A DNA stretch of 64,000 nt from contig OX411554.1 of assembly GCA_948146395.1 (NCBI GenBank), forward strand, positions 38,231,730-38,295,729, written 5' to 3'. The notes under the pieces were generated by a model. The model saw only the letters and a list, made by a program, of their open reading frames with translations. It was not told where the DNA came from and made no database searches. This document shows, piece by piece, positions 10,923 through 21,999 of this stretch (the stretch's first letter is position 1; every line of letters starts with the position of its first letter). This DNA is from Fragum whitleyi (Eukaryota; Mollusca; Bivalvia; Cardiida; Cardiidae). A program made the translations under genes and the position numbers.

Positions 10923-12160
10923 CAAGAGGACCATGATGGTCCTATATCGCTCACCTTCGTCTCTTTGACTTCTCCCTAAGCAAAATTTAATGCTTAAAAG
11001 ATTATTAAATGATCATTAAATTTTTCAAAGAAAGACATTACTCTATTTCTAAGAACGCTGCATGAATTTCTAGCTTTTTCTAAACAAGTTTTATGTGACA
11101 TGGCCAACATTCTGACCAAGTTTCATATAGAATGGGCCATATTTGTGGCCTCTAGTGTGTAAACACGAAAATTGTCATTTAGGCCCCTTTTCCCGTGATA
11201 TGACATGGATCTTTCCAATTTTCAATAGGATTCATCCTTGTGACCTAGCCATTATTCTGACCATGTTACATGAAAATTGAATTATATTTGTGGCTTCTAG
11301 ACCGTAAACAAGAAAATTGTCATTGAGGCCCCTTTTCCCTTGATATGGCATGGATCTTTCCCATTTTCAATAGGGATCATCCTTGTGGCTTGGCCAACCT
11401 TCTGACCAAATTTCATAAAGATTGGGCCATATTTGTGGCCTCTAGAGTGTAAACAAGAAAATTGTCATTAAGGCCCCTTTTCCCGTGATATAGCATGGAT
11501 CCTTCCAATTTTCAATAGGGTTCATCCTTGTGACCTGTCCAATATTCTGACTAAGTTTCATGAAGATTGGGCCATATTTGTGGCCTCTAGAGTGTAAACA
11601 AGAAAATTGTCTTTAACGCCCCTTTTCCTGTGATATGGCACGGATCCTTTCCATTTTCAATAGGATTCATCCTTGTGACCTGGCCAACATTCTGATCAAG
11701 TTTCATGAAGATTGGGCTATATTTGTGGCCTCTAGAGTGTAAACAAGAAAATTGTCATTAAGGCCCCTTTTCCCGTGATATAGCATGGATCCTTCCAATT
11801 TTCAATAGGGTTCATCCTTGTGACCTGTCCAATATTCTGAATAAGTTTCATGAAGATTGGGTCATATTTGTGGCCCTTAGAGTGTAAACAAGAAAATTGT
11901 CTTTAACGCCCCTTTTCCTGTGATATGGCACGGATCCTTTCCATTTTCAATAGGATTCATCCTTGTGACCTGGCCAACATTCTGATCAAGTTTCATGAAG
12001 ATTGGGCCATATTTGTGGCTTCTAGAGTGTAAACACTAAGATTGTTGACGCCGGACGACGGACGACAGACCACGCACGACGCACGACGAACGACGGACGA
12101 CGGACATTCATTGATCACAAAAGCTCACCTTGAGCACGATGTGCTCAGGTGAGCTAAAAA
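10923..12160 (-). mobile_element. Hairpin-ended element with 145-bp tandem-repeat core, P2
   Basis: Left end CAAGAGGACCATGATGGTCC is a stem-loop. Right end is an ACGACGG-rich stretch, then AGCTCACCTTGAGCAC-GTGCTCAGGTGAGCT, a perfect-arm stem-loop. The core is about seven units of exactly 145 bases (TTTGTGGCC at 11142, 11287, 11432, 11577, 11722, 11867, 12012). Non-coding and non-autonomous; the architecture recalls bivalve 'pearl' elements. Confidence 0.85.
11000..12030 (+). repeat. Tandem array, 145-bp unit, with a 290-bp dimer period
   Basis: Each unit holds CTGGCCAACATTCTGA, GATTGGGCCATATTTG and GCCCCTTTTCCCGTGATAT. Units 4-5 and 6-7 are near-identical as pairs (11442-11731 versus 11732-12021: CTTTAACGCC alternates with CATTAAGGCC), which shows recent duplication of a two-unit block. 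Confidence 0.85.
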
Positions 12161-12532
12161 GCAAGAATCAAATCACGATTTCGATGACATAATTGTCATT
12201 TTAAGCGTCTGAGTTTGTTCTTGAAGAAATAGGAAGCTATTTATAGAACTTGTATGCATATTAATGAAAAGAAGGTAATACATGTCAATAATTTTGTTCA
12301 TCCTCGACAAAATTATCGAAATTGGATTACCAAATTTCACCCAGAACTCTTTCCCTACACTCATTATAATTTTATTCAAAAATCATTCCAATTCATTCAT
12401 CTTGTAAATTTCACGATCTTGGGATGCAATATAGGCGCCTAAATTTTACTTTAAGTCAACCACCAGAGTTCGTTTTTTATCTCGATGTAGGCATACAAAA
12501 AAGTATTTTTCGTTAATTTGCATGTTTATTTT

Positions 12533-12612
12533 AATGCATCTTTAAACAATATTGCAGTTATACCCCACCCCAGTAGAACCAAAACATTTCATCCTAGCAA
12601 CCTGCTGCTTAT
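12533..12612 (-). mobile_element. SINE body fragment
   Basis: AACAATATTGCAGTTATA, ACCCCAGTAGAACC and CATCCTAGCAACCTGCTGCTT match the SINE body order at 22790-22900. The ORF overlapping it is therefore not a gene. Confidence 0.5.
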
Positions 12613-13399
12613 CAAACTGAGACGAACTGTTGTTTTGTTCGCCAACTGCTGTGAAACAAATGCCTCTTGCCACAATCTTTTTGTCATATGTCTGAAAAAG
12701 AATTCTATCCTACTCTATCTAATGAACTCATGGAGTATCTGGACCTATTTAATAAAATGGCAGAGTATTTCAAGTGATTTAAGAGCCTTTGGAACGAATT
12801 TAGCTAGTTGTACAATTGTTCTGGATGTGCAGTGAGAGAGCATTTTAGAATGATTTCAGCAGGGCGACTGGCAATTTTTCTTCAAGCACGTGAATCAAGA
12901 CCTTGTGCAAACGTACTATTTATTTTGTATTTTTTTCCATCAAAGAAGCTTTTCCCGATATTCAAGTAACATAGACCTAGTTTATCTTCATTATAGAATA
13001 ATTTCCAGAAAATGTCAAACGTATAGAATTAATTCTGGGAAAATGTTTCCCACAAATTACAAGTTATGAAAATTCCAGTCACGAACATTCCATGTAACGA
13101 ATCCTTTGAAAGGCGATATTACCCGTAATTTATGGTTAATAAAAAAGACGAAATTGATGTTCTACCCATATAATAATGTCTAGAAATTCCTTCAAGTTCA
13201 AGATCAAATGGGTTTTAGATACTAAATAAAGCACGAATTTCAGCTTATTGAATTTGTTGTTGATATTAACTTAAAGTTAATTTTGCTTAAAGTGAATAAT
13301 TTTTCGCCTTGTCCGTAATGTCGTTGTCATTGGCTATCAATTTGAATGATTATTAGAAGGTCCGCAAACATGTGATTTCCGATTGCTAAAGAATTATTA
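12613..13399. other. No gene recognised
   Basis: AT-rich sequence with only short ORFs lacking motifs. Confidence 0.4.
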
Positions 13400-13836
13400 C
13401 AGTGAAGACGTCGTGAAATTGACGAGATGAATGATTTTGGATTAATTTTGGCTTGCAATTGAATGAGTCGGCGGAGCGAGTTTTGAGGGAAACTCAAGTA
13501 AGGTAAGGCAATATCGCTTATTTTGTTAAAGATGAACAAAATTAGCGATACGTATTAACTCCCTTTGGAGTAAAACACGTTCTTTTCTGCTTGTGTGCTT
13601 TCGTGGACCAATCAAGCACTTTAAAATACACACCAGCTGATAAAATCGTAAATAACATTTGATCAATTTGAATTAAATGTTGACCCTCTTGAACGATTTC
13701 GAAATGTTTTCTAATGATTTTGGAGCGTTTTTGATGGATCTGAGGTAGTGTTCGGAATGAATTAATGGAGCGCTGAGTGAATGATTTAGAACGATTAAGA
13801 TCGGAACTAGTATCAGTTTTATGATGTTACTACCTG
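13400..13836 (+). mobile_element. MITE-A2 copy
   Basis: CAGTGAAGACGTCGTGAAAT to TTATGATGTTACTACCTG|TA. A2 interior with ACACACCAGCTGATAAAATCG. Hairpin ATCGCTTATTTTGTT...AACAAAATTAGCGAT. Confidence 0.85.
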
Positions 13837-13845
13837 TAAAATGAA

Positions 13846-13890
13846 AAAAAAAAAACAAAAAAAAAAAACAACAACAACAAAAAACCCCAA
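13846..13890. repeat. A-rich simple repeat with (AAC)n
   Basis: Poly-A runs followed by (AAC)4. Confidence 0.8.
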
Positions 13891-14025
13891 ACAACTAAAT
13901 GATAGATATTGTGTTAGTTATTTCGAAATTATTTAATTAAAGTCGTGTCCATAAAAATTTGCATGATTGCTGATCGACTATTTCTAATGAGTTTGGCCAC
14001 AAAGTAGTTCCATAGTAAATACATA

Positions 14026-14284
14026 TGTGACCCGTCACACAAAAAGGGACCATCTACGTAGTGCGAAAGAGTCGACCCTAGTCAGACTGCGCGGTTTGCG
14101 CAGACTGACTAGCTCGAAACTTTTCGCTAAGTGCTTATATTCTGAATCTTGAATGTTCAATCTACCTACTAGTAAAAGGAATTTTCAAATGCGACCTGTG
14201 GTTGGTCTGACTAGAACCAATCCCCTTTTCAAATGTTTATTTTACAGAGTTCCCAGGTGGTCCCTTTTCGCGTGACGGGTCACA
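14026..14284. mobile_element. MITE-C, full copy with TA target duplication
   Basis: Inverted ends TGTGACCCGTCACACAAAAA and TTTTCGCGTGACGGGTCACA are flanked by TA on both sides. Inside is a second hairpin, AGTCAGACTGCGC/GCGCAGACTGACT. A sister copy lies in the peptide-gene intron at 50399-50640. Confidence 0.85.
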
Positions 14285-14809
14285 TATGTGTCCAAGTTAT
14301 GATGAAATCCTTATATTTTTTCGTCATGATATTGAAATAGATATGGTTGCCTTGAGGAATGGAAAAAAATACCAAATTACCTTTAAGTATGAATCCGATT
14401 CGCGCATTCATATACTGTGGTTAAGCTTTTATTTTGACACCTCTGTGAATTCAATATGCTCTCTTTGGCATTCTTCAAAAATGTAAACCACCCTAATTGC
14501 GATCTATTCGCGTGTATTTAATCATTTTTGACAATGTGCGAATACGCATTATGTGTTTAGTAGGCTTTAATGATTCAAAAAAATCTTTTCACATCTTCAC
14601 ATTTCTTAATCATCAAAATAAAAACTAAATATTTTGTCATTACGAGGAAGAATTCTTTAGAGAATATTTTGTGCGCTAGCTTACAAAACAGCTTTGTGCT
14701 CAAACTGATAGGCGCATTGTGAATATAAAGCAAGGAAACGAATACAAAGTCGCTGATTTGGTCCAATACGAACTTTTATGTTCGTGTGTTGTGTCTTTAA
14801 ACGTTAAAT
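14285..14809. other. No gene recognised
   Basis: Two ORFs of 63-66 codons on opposite strands lack motifs. No repeat identified. Confidence 0.4.
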
Positions 14810-14938
14810 GATCCCACATAATCCAAAGAACTCGTTAGATGGTTTTATCGATTTGACAAAAATGTTGATAATTTTGAACGATTACGAAGCGTTTTGAACG
14901 ATATCGGAGCGTTTTTGAGTGATTGGAGTGCGCGTTCC
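14810..14938 (+). mobile_element. MITE-A2 interior fragment
   Basis: TTTTATCGATTTGACAAAAATGTTGAT, GAACGATTACGAAGCG and GGAGCGTTTTTGAGTGATTGGAG match the A2 interior; both ends are missing. Confidence 0.5.
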
Positions 14939-14945
14939 AATACAT

Positions 14946-15012
14946 AATACGTACTTAGTGTTTTGTATGGAAAAAATATCTAACAAGGTTTACAATACAC
15001 TTAGTATGTATT
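14946..15012. mobile_element. MITE-K fragment
   Basis: ATACGTACTTAGTGTTTTGT then AAATATCTAAC and ACACTTAGTATGTATTAT: two outer arms with the centre deleted. Confidence 0.55.
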
Positions 15013-15689
15013 ATATTTATCTTATAATCTCTATTTGTCTCGTTTTCGTCGATGTTTCAAACAGCCGAAAGGAGGGAGCGTAGCGACCGACTGAGGCTGT
15101 TTAAATCGTTTAATTTTCAATTATTAGCGTTTAACTGACTTAGTCTTTTTCCCGCGCCTAATATAATTGACAGCACATCGCACGATTTACACGGAATAAG
15201 CCGGGTATATTTATTACAAGTGAACGCCCCCCCCCCTCTTTCAAAATACGGTGTTGTTGAAATATGCACGCAAAAACCGAAGCTTTTTAAGGAACCATTA
15301 CCGATAATAAAGAATGCAGTACTGTTTGTTTTTATTGACCTGACCTCCCCTCTATATATGAACGAAAATATGATATGTGTCCTCTCTGTATTACAAGTGC
15401 TTTCGCAAGAATAAACGATTTATTGTATCAGATGTAATAAATAGATTGTATATTGATAAAATGTGCCAGTAATTGTTAATTAACAAATTTGTATACAAGG
15501 ACGAATGAACTTAACACCTTACGAAACAACAACTCAAATTTGGTCATTGCCAGAGAAGGGCTTACTAACGTTAGTAAACTAATCTGTATAGACATAGACA
15601 AAGACATTTTATAAATGAAACGATAAAAGGTTTCTCGATACATACAGAAAAAAATAAGTACAGAAATGTTTAATAAGCGAGCCAACTGT
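15013..15689. other. No gene recognised
   Basis: Contains a C10 run near 15228 and short ORFs on both strands; none is convincing. Confidence 0.4.
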
Positions 15690-15765
15690 GGGTAGGTGCA
15701 CCAGCCATTGCGATATAACTTCGATGGTGTTGAAATCGGGGTTAAACCTCATGCAAACAAATGGA
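15690..15765 (+). mobile_element. SINE body fragment
   Basis: GTAGGTGCACCAGCCATTGCGATATAAC then GTTGAAATCGGGGTTAAACC matches the SINE body end seen at 38560-38620, without the tRNA head. Confidence 0.6.
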
Positions 15766-16280
15766 CAGGCCATGTAACGCCCAACCAGGTACAATTCAGA
15801 GTGGAATATGGGGAATGCAACATTTGCACGTGTTTCACGATTTTCTCCTTTACTTTTCACTTGCTCGTTGCATATTCATGAGGGGGCAGAGTTTAGTATG
15901 TTCGCATGCGTGGAATAACAAATAAACCTTGACGTTTAAATGAAATAATGATCAAAATAAACCTCAGCTGGGTTAGTTTATGGAAAATAAACCATCAAAA
16001 ATTTTAGAAATCCATCATTCTTATTGGACGATAAAGTAGGACAAAGACTAAACGGAAATACACACACACGCTTAATAATATTTCAATTTTAGACTCAGTT
16101 ACGACCAGTTTGTTTCAAATAAATTCTAATGACAGATCTTGTATTGTGTATGTACGCACAGAGGGTTTCATTCGCATTCTTATACCACGCTTTAAGCGAA
16201 TAGGCCAATCAGAGAGCAGTATTTCAAAAGTATAAATTAGAGATACAACTCCGAGCCTTGTATTTACAGATATACGATGG
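15766..16280. other. No gene recognised
   Basis: AT-rich; no repeat or coding signal identified. Confidence 0.4.
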
Positions 16281-17119
16281 TATAGTCCGTTTGACTTCTA
16301 TATGGACCGACATTTCGCCGAAAATCTCAGAAATTAATTGATGAAACGCATATTTTTCTTGACATATCATCTTTTCCAGTTAATACCATGACGAATTTTG
16401 TTTTTCAGAATTTTTGAATGTAAAATAATGATTTTGTCCGTCCGTCTGCATGTTAACTTTCAGCCTTTCATACCTACTTGTGACTGTATTAAACGGAACA
16501 GCGAATTGTATAACCAAAAATAGTACTGATTTGCATACGGGCCGAGTCAAAAGTGTCGGATTTTAAGTGAATTGTTTTAGTAAATCGACTATTTCAATAT
16601 AATTAAGTTTGTCGAAGATTTTTGCTACCGTTGGATATCAAATCTGAGTATATTCACTCTTTCTTCAGAAACCGTTTGACCAGATAATTGATTATTGTTT
16701 TTATTTATTCTGAAATGAACCCTATATTTACATATTAAGACCAATCAAAAAGCATTATTAAACGAAGTAGTTTGGAATTTTATGAGGAAACCTTGATGAG
16801 AAGGCGAGTAATAACGGTAAAAATCACGTGCTATTTAAGTTTAAGATGACATGACCGTCGATATGCTAATAAGCATGTCCAAATAAGGAATAATGGACAT
16901 TTCATCTGTCAAATGTTTAGTATAAAAACACGTGTTTTTACTATATATGTTTACAATTTCTTAATACTAAACAGCCTTCATCATTTTATTTTCAAAAAAT
17001 ATTTTTTGGAATGGTATTAAGCTAAAATTAAGATTTTACTACTTACAAATCCTTCATTCAAACGCAATTTTGTGTAATTGATGAAAAGGTTGGTCCATAT
17101 AGAAGTCAAACGGACTATA
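16281..17119. mobile_element. Non-autonomous DNA transposon with 28-bp terminal inverted repeats
   Basis: TATAGTCCGTTTGACTTCTA-TATGGACC at the left is repeated inverted at 17093-17119 (GGTCCATATAGAAGTCAAAC). The 839-bp element encodes no protein. The terminal TATA leaves room for a TA target duplication. Only one copy is in the window. Confidence 0.8.
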
Positions 17120-17847
17120 TGGGTAAGTTTATATCGGGCTCGGTTTCGACCCGAGTTAACCGGGTTTCCATCAGAACGACCTCGGTTTCGACACTAGTGA
17201 TGTCATTTTAACCTTTCAACCTCGACGCTTCTGATCCTGGGTCAGGCCGGTGTTACTTGGGTTCCAAAATGGCGTCGAGAATAGTGCACAACAATTTGAT
17301 TACAGAAAACAAAAGTTCCCTTTTACTTCAAACGACAAATACTTTTTTCTTATTTTATATAGTATTTTGCACGAGTTTATCACATTTCTTAATGGGATAA
17401 CGATATTTTCATGGTTAATTAATTATTGTAGCGGTAAATGTGAAGTTTGTTTACTACTACCAGTGGGTAACTCCGTTCACATGAATGTTCTTTCTGCGCA
17501 TGCATATTACAGTCAATTTTAGATTATTACATCATCTCACGCGACTCCCGGGCTGTCATTTGAATTTCCCCTAGTATGTCGTGCACGGGGATCTCGACAG
17601 GTTTCGCCTGTCGCGTCATTGAAAAAAGATGGCGAGCATTTTATATGAGCGCCTTTTTCCAAAAGACTTTTTACAGTCGCAAAAAATACAAAAGATCTGC
17701 AAAAAGTAACGGAAATAGATTCATAAGTACTTTGAGCGTTATTACACATATTTACAGTAATATCAAAGCGATATTTACTCTTTTTTAATTGTACAGAGGT
17801 TCGGGTTTAAATTACAGACAATGTTAGAAAAGCGTTGTCTAAGTCAG
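17120..17847. other. CpG-rich patches with ATGGCG motifs; no confident gene
   Basis: CCAAAATGGCGTCGAG at 17262 and AAAAGATGGCGAGC at 17625 each start a short frame beginning Met-Ala-Ser. The second reads to a possible donor, AAA|GTAACG, near 17705. No downstream exon or homology was recognised, so no CDS is called. Confidence 0.3.
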
Positions 17848-17937
17848 ATAGAAAATCTCGTGCCGCGGTATATGGGAAATAGACACTCGCTGACGCTCGT
17901 GTCTATTTCCCATATACCACGACACTCGTTTTCTATC
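17848..17937. repeat. Palindrome of about 90 bp
   Basis: GGTATATGGGAAATAGACAC pairs with GTGTCTATTTCCCATATACC around TCGCTGACGCTC; outer arms GATAGAAAA/TTTTCTATC extend the stem. Confidence 0.8.
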
Positions 17938-18252
17938 CTATACTTATATTGTTCCTAGATGCATTCATAAATTGGAAAGGGTTACACGTAATGACCGATT
18001 CACGTGAAGAAAACATATTTTCTCTTTTTTTATCTCTTTCTGTAATCTCTTGTCAGCCTTTGTTTACCTGTATATATGATTAAATCATTACTTATAAAGG
18101 CTCGACCCCGGTTAGATCGAATAGTAACGTGATGGGAATTGAAATGATCATCCTATGCTCATTGGTTTGTTCTCAGGTTAGGCAAACTTTCTTTGGACAG
18201 TTCTGTCCGACAAAAAACATTATGATCCGTTTGGCTAATTGGCGTAAGCGCA
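17938..18252. other. No gene recognised
   Basis: AT-rich, no features identified. Confidence 0.4.
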
Positions 18253-18679
18253 CAGTTAAAAATTATCGTGAAATTGACATTCATCTCGATTAAAACCATT
18301 CCAAATCACTCGCTCAGCGTTCCATTCATTCATTCCAAACACTCACTCAAACCATTTAAAAACGCTCCAAACTCACTGAAAAACATAGAATCTTCAACGT
18401 CATTCAAAATAGATACAGCTAGAAAAATATCGCGCTTTCACTGACAATAGGAATTGAAAGCGTTTGATAGGTTATCTTTAGAAATAAGATGCTATTTATA
18501 GAACTTGATTGCATATTTTATTAAAGGGAGGTAAGTATTATCGCTGATTTTGTACAGTATGAACAAAATCAGCGTTATTGATTTACCTCCCTTTAAATTC
18601 ACTCAAAACACGCTCCAGATACCCATTCCATTTCATTTCAAAATCATTCATCATGTCAATTTCACAATGTTGTTAACTG
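18253..18679 (-). mobile_element. MITE-A1 copy, complete
   Basis: CAGTTAAAAATTATCGTGAAA to TTTCACAATGTTGTTAACTG|TA. Both hairpin arms are intact: AAAGGGAGGTAAGTATTATC and GATTTACCTCCCTTT around CGCTGATTTTG. One of the best-preserved copies. Confidence 0.9.
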
Positions 18680-18934
18680 TATATTGGACGTGCAACCGGC
18701 AGCGCTGTATATGAGAAACAACGGAAATGCATGGTAATGTGCACCAGGTAGAGTATCTTAACAGCAATATGGAGTGATGTTGAACTAGATAAGCTCTTTG
18801 ACTCAGGCTTGACATTTATTCGTCTCTTTGATAACCACAGTCAGAAAATTCGTATGACGTTTCCGATGACGGCAGATTGGTCCGTCGTCATGGACACTTT
18901 CAGATTTATAGCGATTTATCCGCTCTTTTTATTA

Positions 18935-19314
18935 CAGTTAGTTACATCTTAAAATTGACATTTATCTCAATCAAACCAATTCTAAAACGCTCAAAAAGTC
19001 CTAAAAAAAGATATCATCAACTAAATTCAACATGAATATAGAAAATAATAAATCGCGATTTCACTTACATAATCAAAATTGTAAGCGTGTAAAGGGTTCT
19101 TAATGAAATAGGAAGCTATCTATAGAACTTGTTTTCATATTTTATTAAAGGGAGGTAATTAATATTGCTAATTTTGTTCATCCTGAACAAAATTTGCGAT
19201 ATCGAATTACCTCCCATTAAATTCACTCAAAACTCGCCCCACACACTCAATCAATTCCATTTCTAAACCATTCCAAAACCATTCAACTTGTCAATTTCGC
19301 GATGTAACTAACTG
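18935..19314 (-). mobile_element. MITE-A1 copy with a small interior deletion
   Basis: TA|CAGTTAGTTACATCTTAAAA to TTTCGCGATGTAACTAACTG|TA. The GGAGCGC/GAATGAATG block near the left end is deleted. Confidence 0.85.
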
Positions 19315-20130
19315 TACAACTGTAACTTTTTCCCCCAACAATAACAGTTAATTCTTACCTTCAAAGGCCTTACTACCAACACTGTTTCGATGGAGGCTGT
19401 CGGCGCCATCTTTTCTGTTTCACCCTCGTCCGCCATCTTTATTTATAGTTCTAACTGTACACACGAGGTATATATCAACAAAGGTAATTTGTTCCCCCAG
19501 TTAATGAATACCAGGCGCGTGGCACAATATTATATAGCTATCACAAGTGTATCACAATAAATGTATTATTCGATGCTTTTAGGAGGTTTTTTTTTTGTTA
19601 ACACTTTTAATTCTCCCTGAATCAACGCCTACATGTACACATAATAAATTGTTTGGTGTAAGGATCTGAAATAGATAATGGATAGTTCTGATATTTTTTG
19701 TTTTGTGATCTTTGATATTTATTACTCGTAAGTGATTTTAAAATGGGAAGCAAAAACGCCCGCGTAAGAATCGGAATGAATTACATTCTAGATATAGCTA
19801 TTTCATATGTATTTTAAAAGGGAATATTTTCGAATATTCCATTATTTGCGACTACAATTTTTCAGAGCGAAAATAAAATGAGATGATTACAAGTTTGTTT
19901 CCTTTTGCAAAACGTAGTTCTACTATTAATCCTAAAAACTCTCGCTTACATCATTCTTATAAGTGAATTGTAAAGTAGAGAGGGGTCAGTCTTAGTAAGG
20001 TTGAAATCAAATATAGAATAAGTAGATCTGGTCTAAGATCAACCAGTTTTTGTTTGTAAAACTGAATGATAAGTTACGTATCTAATAGCCTTTCTAGATG
20101 CTAAAAAGCCACTGGATGAATTTTTGACCA
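19315..20130. other. No gene; paired GCCATCTT motifs
   Basis: GGCGCCATCTTTTC at about 19404 and TCCGCCATCTTTATTTATA at about 19428 are YY1-like sites on the minus strand, spaced by 24 bases. No start or exon recognised. Confidence 0.35.
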
Positions 20131-20270
20131 TGCTCTGCATTCAGGATTACAAAACAGACAAATAACTTTTATTGCAAATTATTGTCCCTTTTGTACTTGC
20201 GCTAGTGTGCAAAGCGGTGTATAATTTGCAAACGGTTTGCACCATTTTGTCATCCTGAACGTAGGTCTGG
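20131..20270. mobile_element. MITE-D hairpin element, copy 1
   Basis: Outer arms CTGCATTCAGGATTACAAAAC and GTTTGCACCATTTTGTCATCCTGAACGTAG; centre TGTGCAAAGCGGTGTATAA. Worn compared with 52241-52374. Confidence 0.75.
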
Positions 20271-20430
20271 TGAAGACTGCACAAACCGATAAGGTCTATA
20301 CTTTTCAAACTTATTTGATTGGTCCATTTGGAGTTTTGAATCAACATTTGCTCCCACGGAGTTACGGTCCGGATTGTTCCTAATTTCGAATCTACAGCTA
20401 TATATATATCGCGCCCATTAACGAAAGGTA

Positions 20431-20594
20431 TTTAAAGTAGTGGACTTATAATAGTTTCGCAACATTTTGAACCCATGATCTTTCACAATATTAACCGAGG
20501 TTTTCCAATGAAATTATTAGGAAACCTCGGTTAACAATCTTAAAGTTTATGAGTTCCGAAAAGATGCAGAACTATTACGAGTCCATTGCCTTAC
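20431..20594. mobile_element. MITE-E copy 1
   Basis: TTTAAAGTAGTGGAC...GTCCATTGCCTTA ends and a central AACCGAGGTTT/AAACCTCGGTT hairpin. Worn ends. Confidence 0.8.
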
Positions 20595-20790
20595 GGTGGT
20601 TATATGCTACCTTTCGATTTATATATTTGTACCTAGCATTAAACACTACCCATTTTCTTTATTACCAGAGTGTGGTAATTGATTCGGAGCGTTAATGAGT
20701 CCCAGACGTCAGATACAATCTTATATATATAACTGAGAAATTATCACTTTTAACTTCAAGAGATGGTTATCTTTCTAGATAAGGTTACGA

Positions 20791-20957
20791 GTTAAGGTAG
20801 TGGACCCATAATAGTTCCGCAACATTTCGGAACATATGATCTTTCACGGTGTTGACCGAGGTTTCGTAATGAAAATCATTAGGAAACCTCGGTTAACAAT
20901 GTTAAAGTTTATTACTCTCAGAACATTGTGGAATTATTACGGGTCCACTACCTTAAG
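20791..20957. mobile_element. MITE-E copy 2, well preserved
   Basis: TTAAGGTAGTGGACCCATAA to TTACGGGTCCACTACCTTAA. TTAA borders both ends, as in piggyBac-type target duplications. Central hairpin ACCGAGGTTTC/GAAACCTCGGT. It lies 196 bases from copy 1. Confidence 0.85.
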
Positions 20958-21390
20958 AGGAAAAACGTGTACAGATATAAAGCGTCGATGGTAATAAAAG
21001 TGTATGTTCTGTTCTAAATTAGCATTTGCCTGTAATGAAATAGCAATGGTTTTAACTCAAATGTCCAAAGTTTTTTAGTCTTATCGCGGCACTTTGTGTA
21101 TATATCCATGTCTTTAATATCTTAGCATTGGGCTGCTTAAAAGCGGTCCGGTCAACTTGTAAGCTAAGAAATATTGGTCGCAAGTGCGAATTTGTAACAC
21201 AAGAATATAGAATTGTTCGTTTAATATATACCAGTACATTTCCAATCTCTACATTACATATCAAAGTTAAAACAATTTGGAAAAAAAAAAATAATAAGTA
21301 AATAAATAAAATCCTTTATAACACGAATTCAGCACAACCTTTCAGTTTTCAAAAATAAGTAATATCTATGGAACAATTTATTGATTTCAT
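20958..21390. other. No gene recognised
   Basis: AT-rich; a poly-A patch near 21282. Short ORFs only. Confidence 0.4.
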
Positions 21391-21480
21391 GTAGGTATGA
21401 AACTAAAAACCTAAACACACGTTATGAATACGCGAAGTGAATTCATACGTAAGTGTGTTTAGGATTTTAGTTTCATTCCT
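21391..21480. mobile_element. MITE-F palindromic copy
   Basis: GTAGGTATGAAACTAAAAACC...ACACAC pairs with GTGTGTTTAGGATTTTAGTTTCATTCC. Related to 54042-54296 with most of the centre missing. Confidence 0.75.
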
Positions 21481-21593
21481 AAAATAAATGAAAGAATGAT
21501 CTCTTCACATCTCTTCGACTATTCATCATAAATACACAAGAAAATTGAATAGTGAGCAATGCAATCAATAAACCGTCAGCTGGTGATCAAAAC

Positions 21594-21634
21594 CTCGAAA
21601 CTACAGCTTGTGGCAAGCTGTAGTTTCGAGTATT
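21594..21634. repeat. Short palindrome
   Basis: CTCGAAACTACAGCTTGTGG and CAAGCTGTAGTTTCGAG make a 17-bp stem. A similar arm pair is at 39040-39075. Confidence 0.7.
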
Positions 21635-21999
21635 CTAATCGCCAAATAAGGATAAAATTCCTTCTTTTAAAACTCATTTTAAACACAAACTCGGTACTAC
21701 CTAATATTCTGCAAATCACACTACCTGTAAATCTCTAAACAATCACACAGACTATGGCACGACACACATTGAGCACATATTTATATCCTAGATTACGGAA
21801 TGTACATTAACGTTCACGTTAAGTAGTAGCAGACATTTTTTTCATGCGGTGCACCTTTATATCGGTTAGCGAGTTGAGGAAAAGAAAAACCTATAGAATA
21901 AAGCTACACCACTGGAAATACAAAAGCTTCCCATATTCTTTCGTTTCTTACGAATATTTGGAAACGTACGCTAACAGATAGAAATCAACCGATCAGATA
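21635..21999. other. No gene recognised
   Basis: No repeat or coding signal identified. Confidence 0.4.

Larger units (their letters stand above)
10774..12421 (-). mobile_element. MITE-A1 copy split by insertion of element P2
   Basis: Left part 10774-10922 starts TA|CAGTTAGCAACAATGAGAAA and runs to TTCAAAATGAAA. Right part 12161-12421 resumes at AATCACGATTTCGATGACAT and ends TTTCACGATCTTGGG. Together they make one A1 element, so the MITE is older than the inserted element. Confidence 0.85.

Noticed and set aside
12518..12835. 105-codon ORF
   Set aside because: Its first third is a reversed SINE fragment; no recognisable domain or signal peptide.
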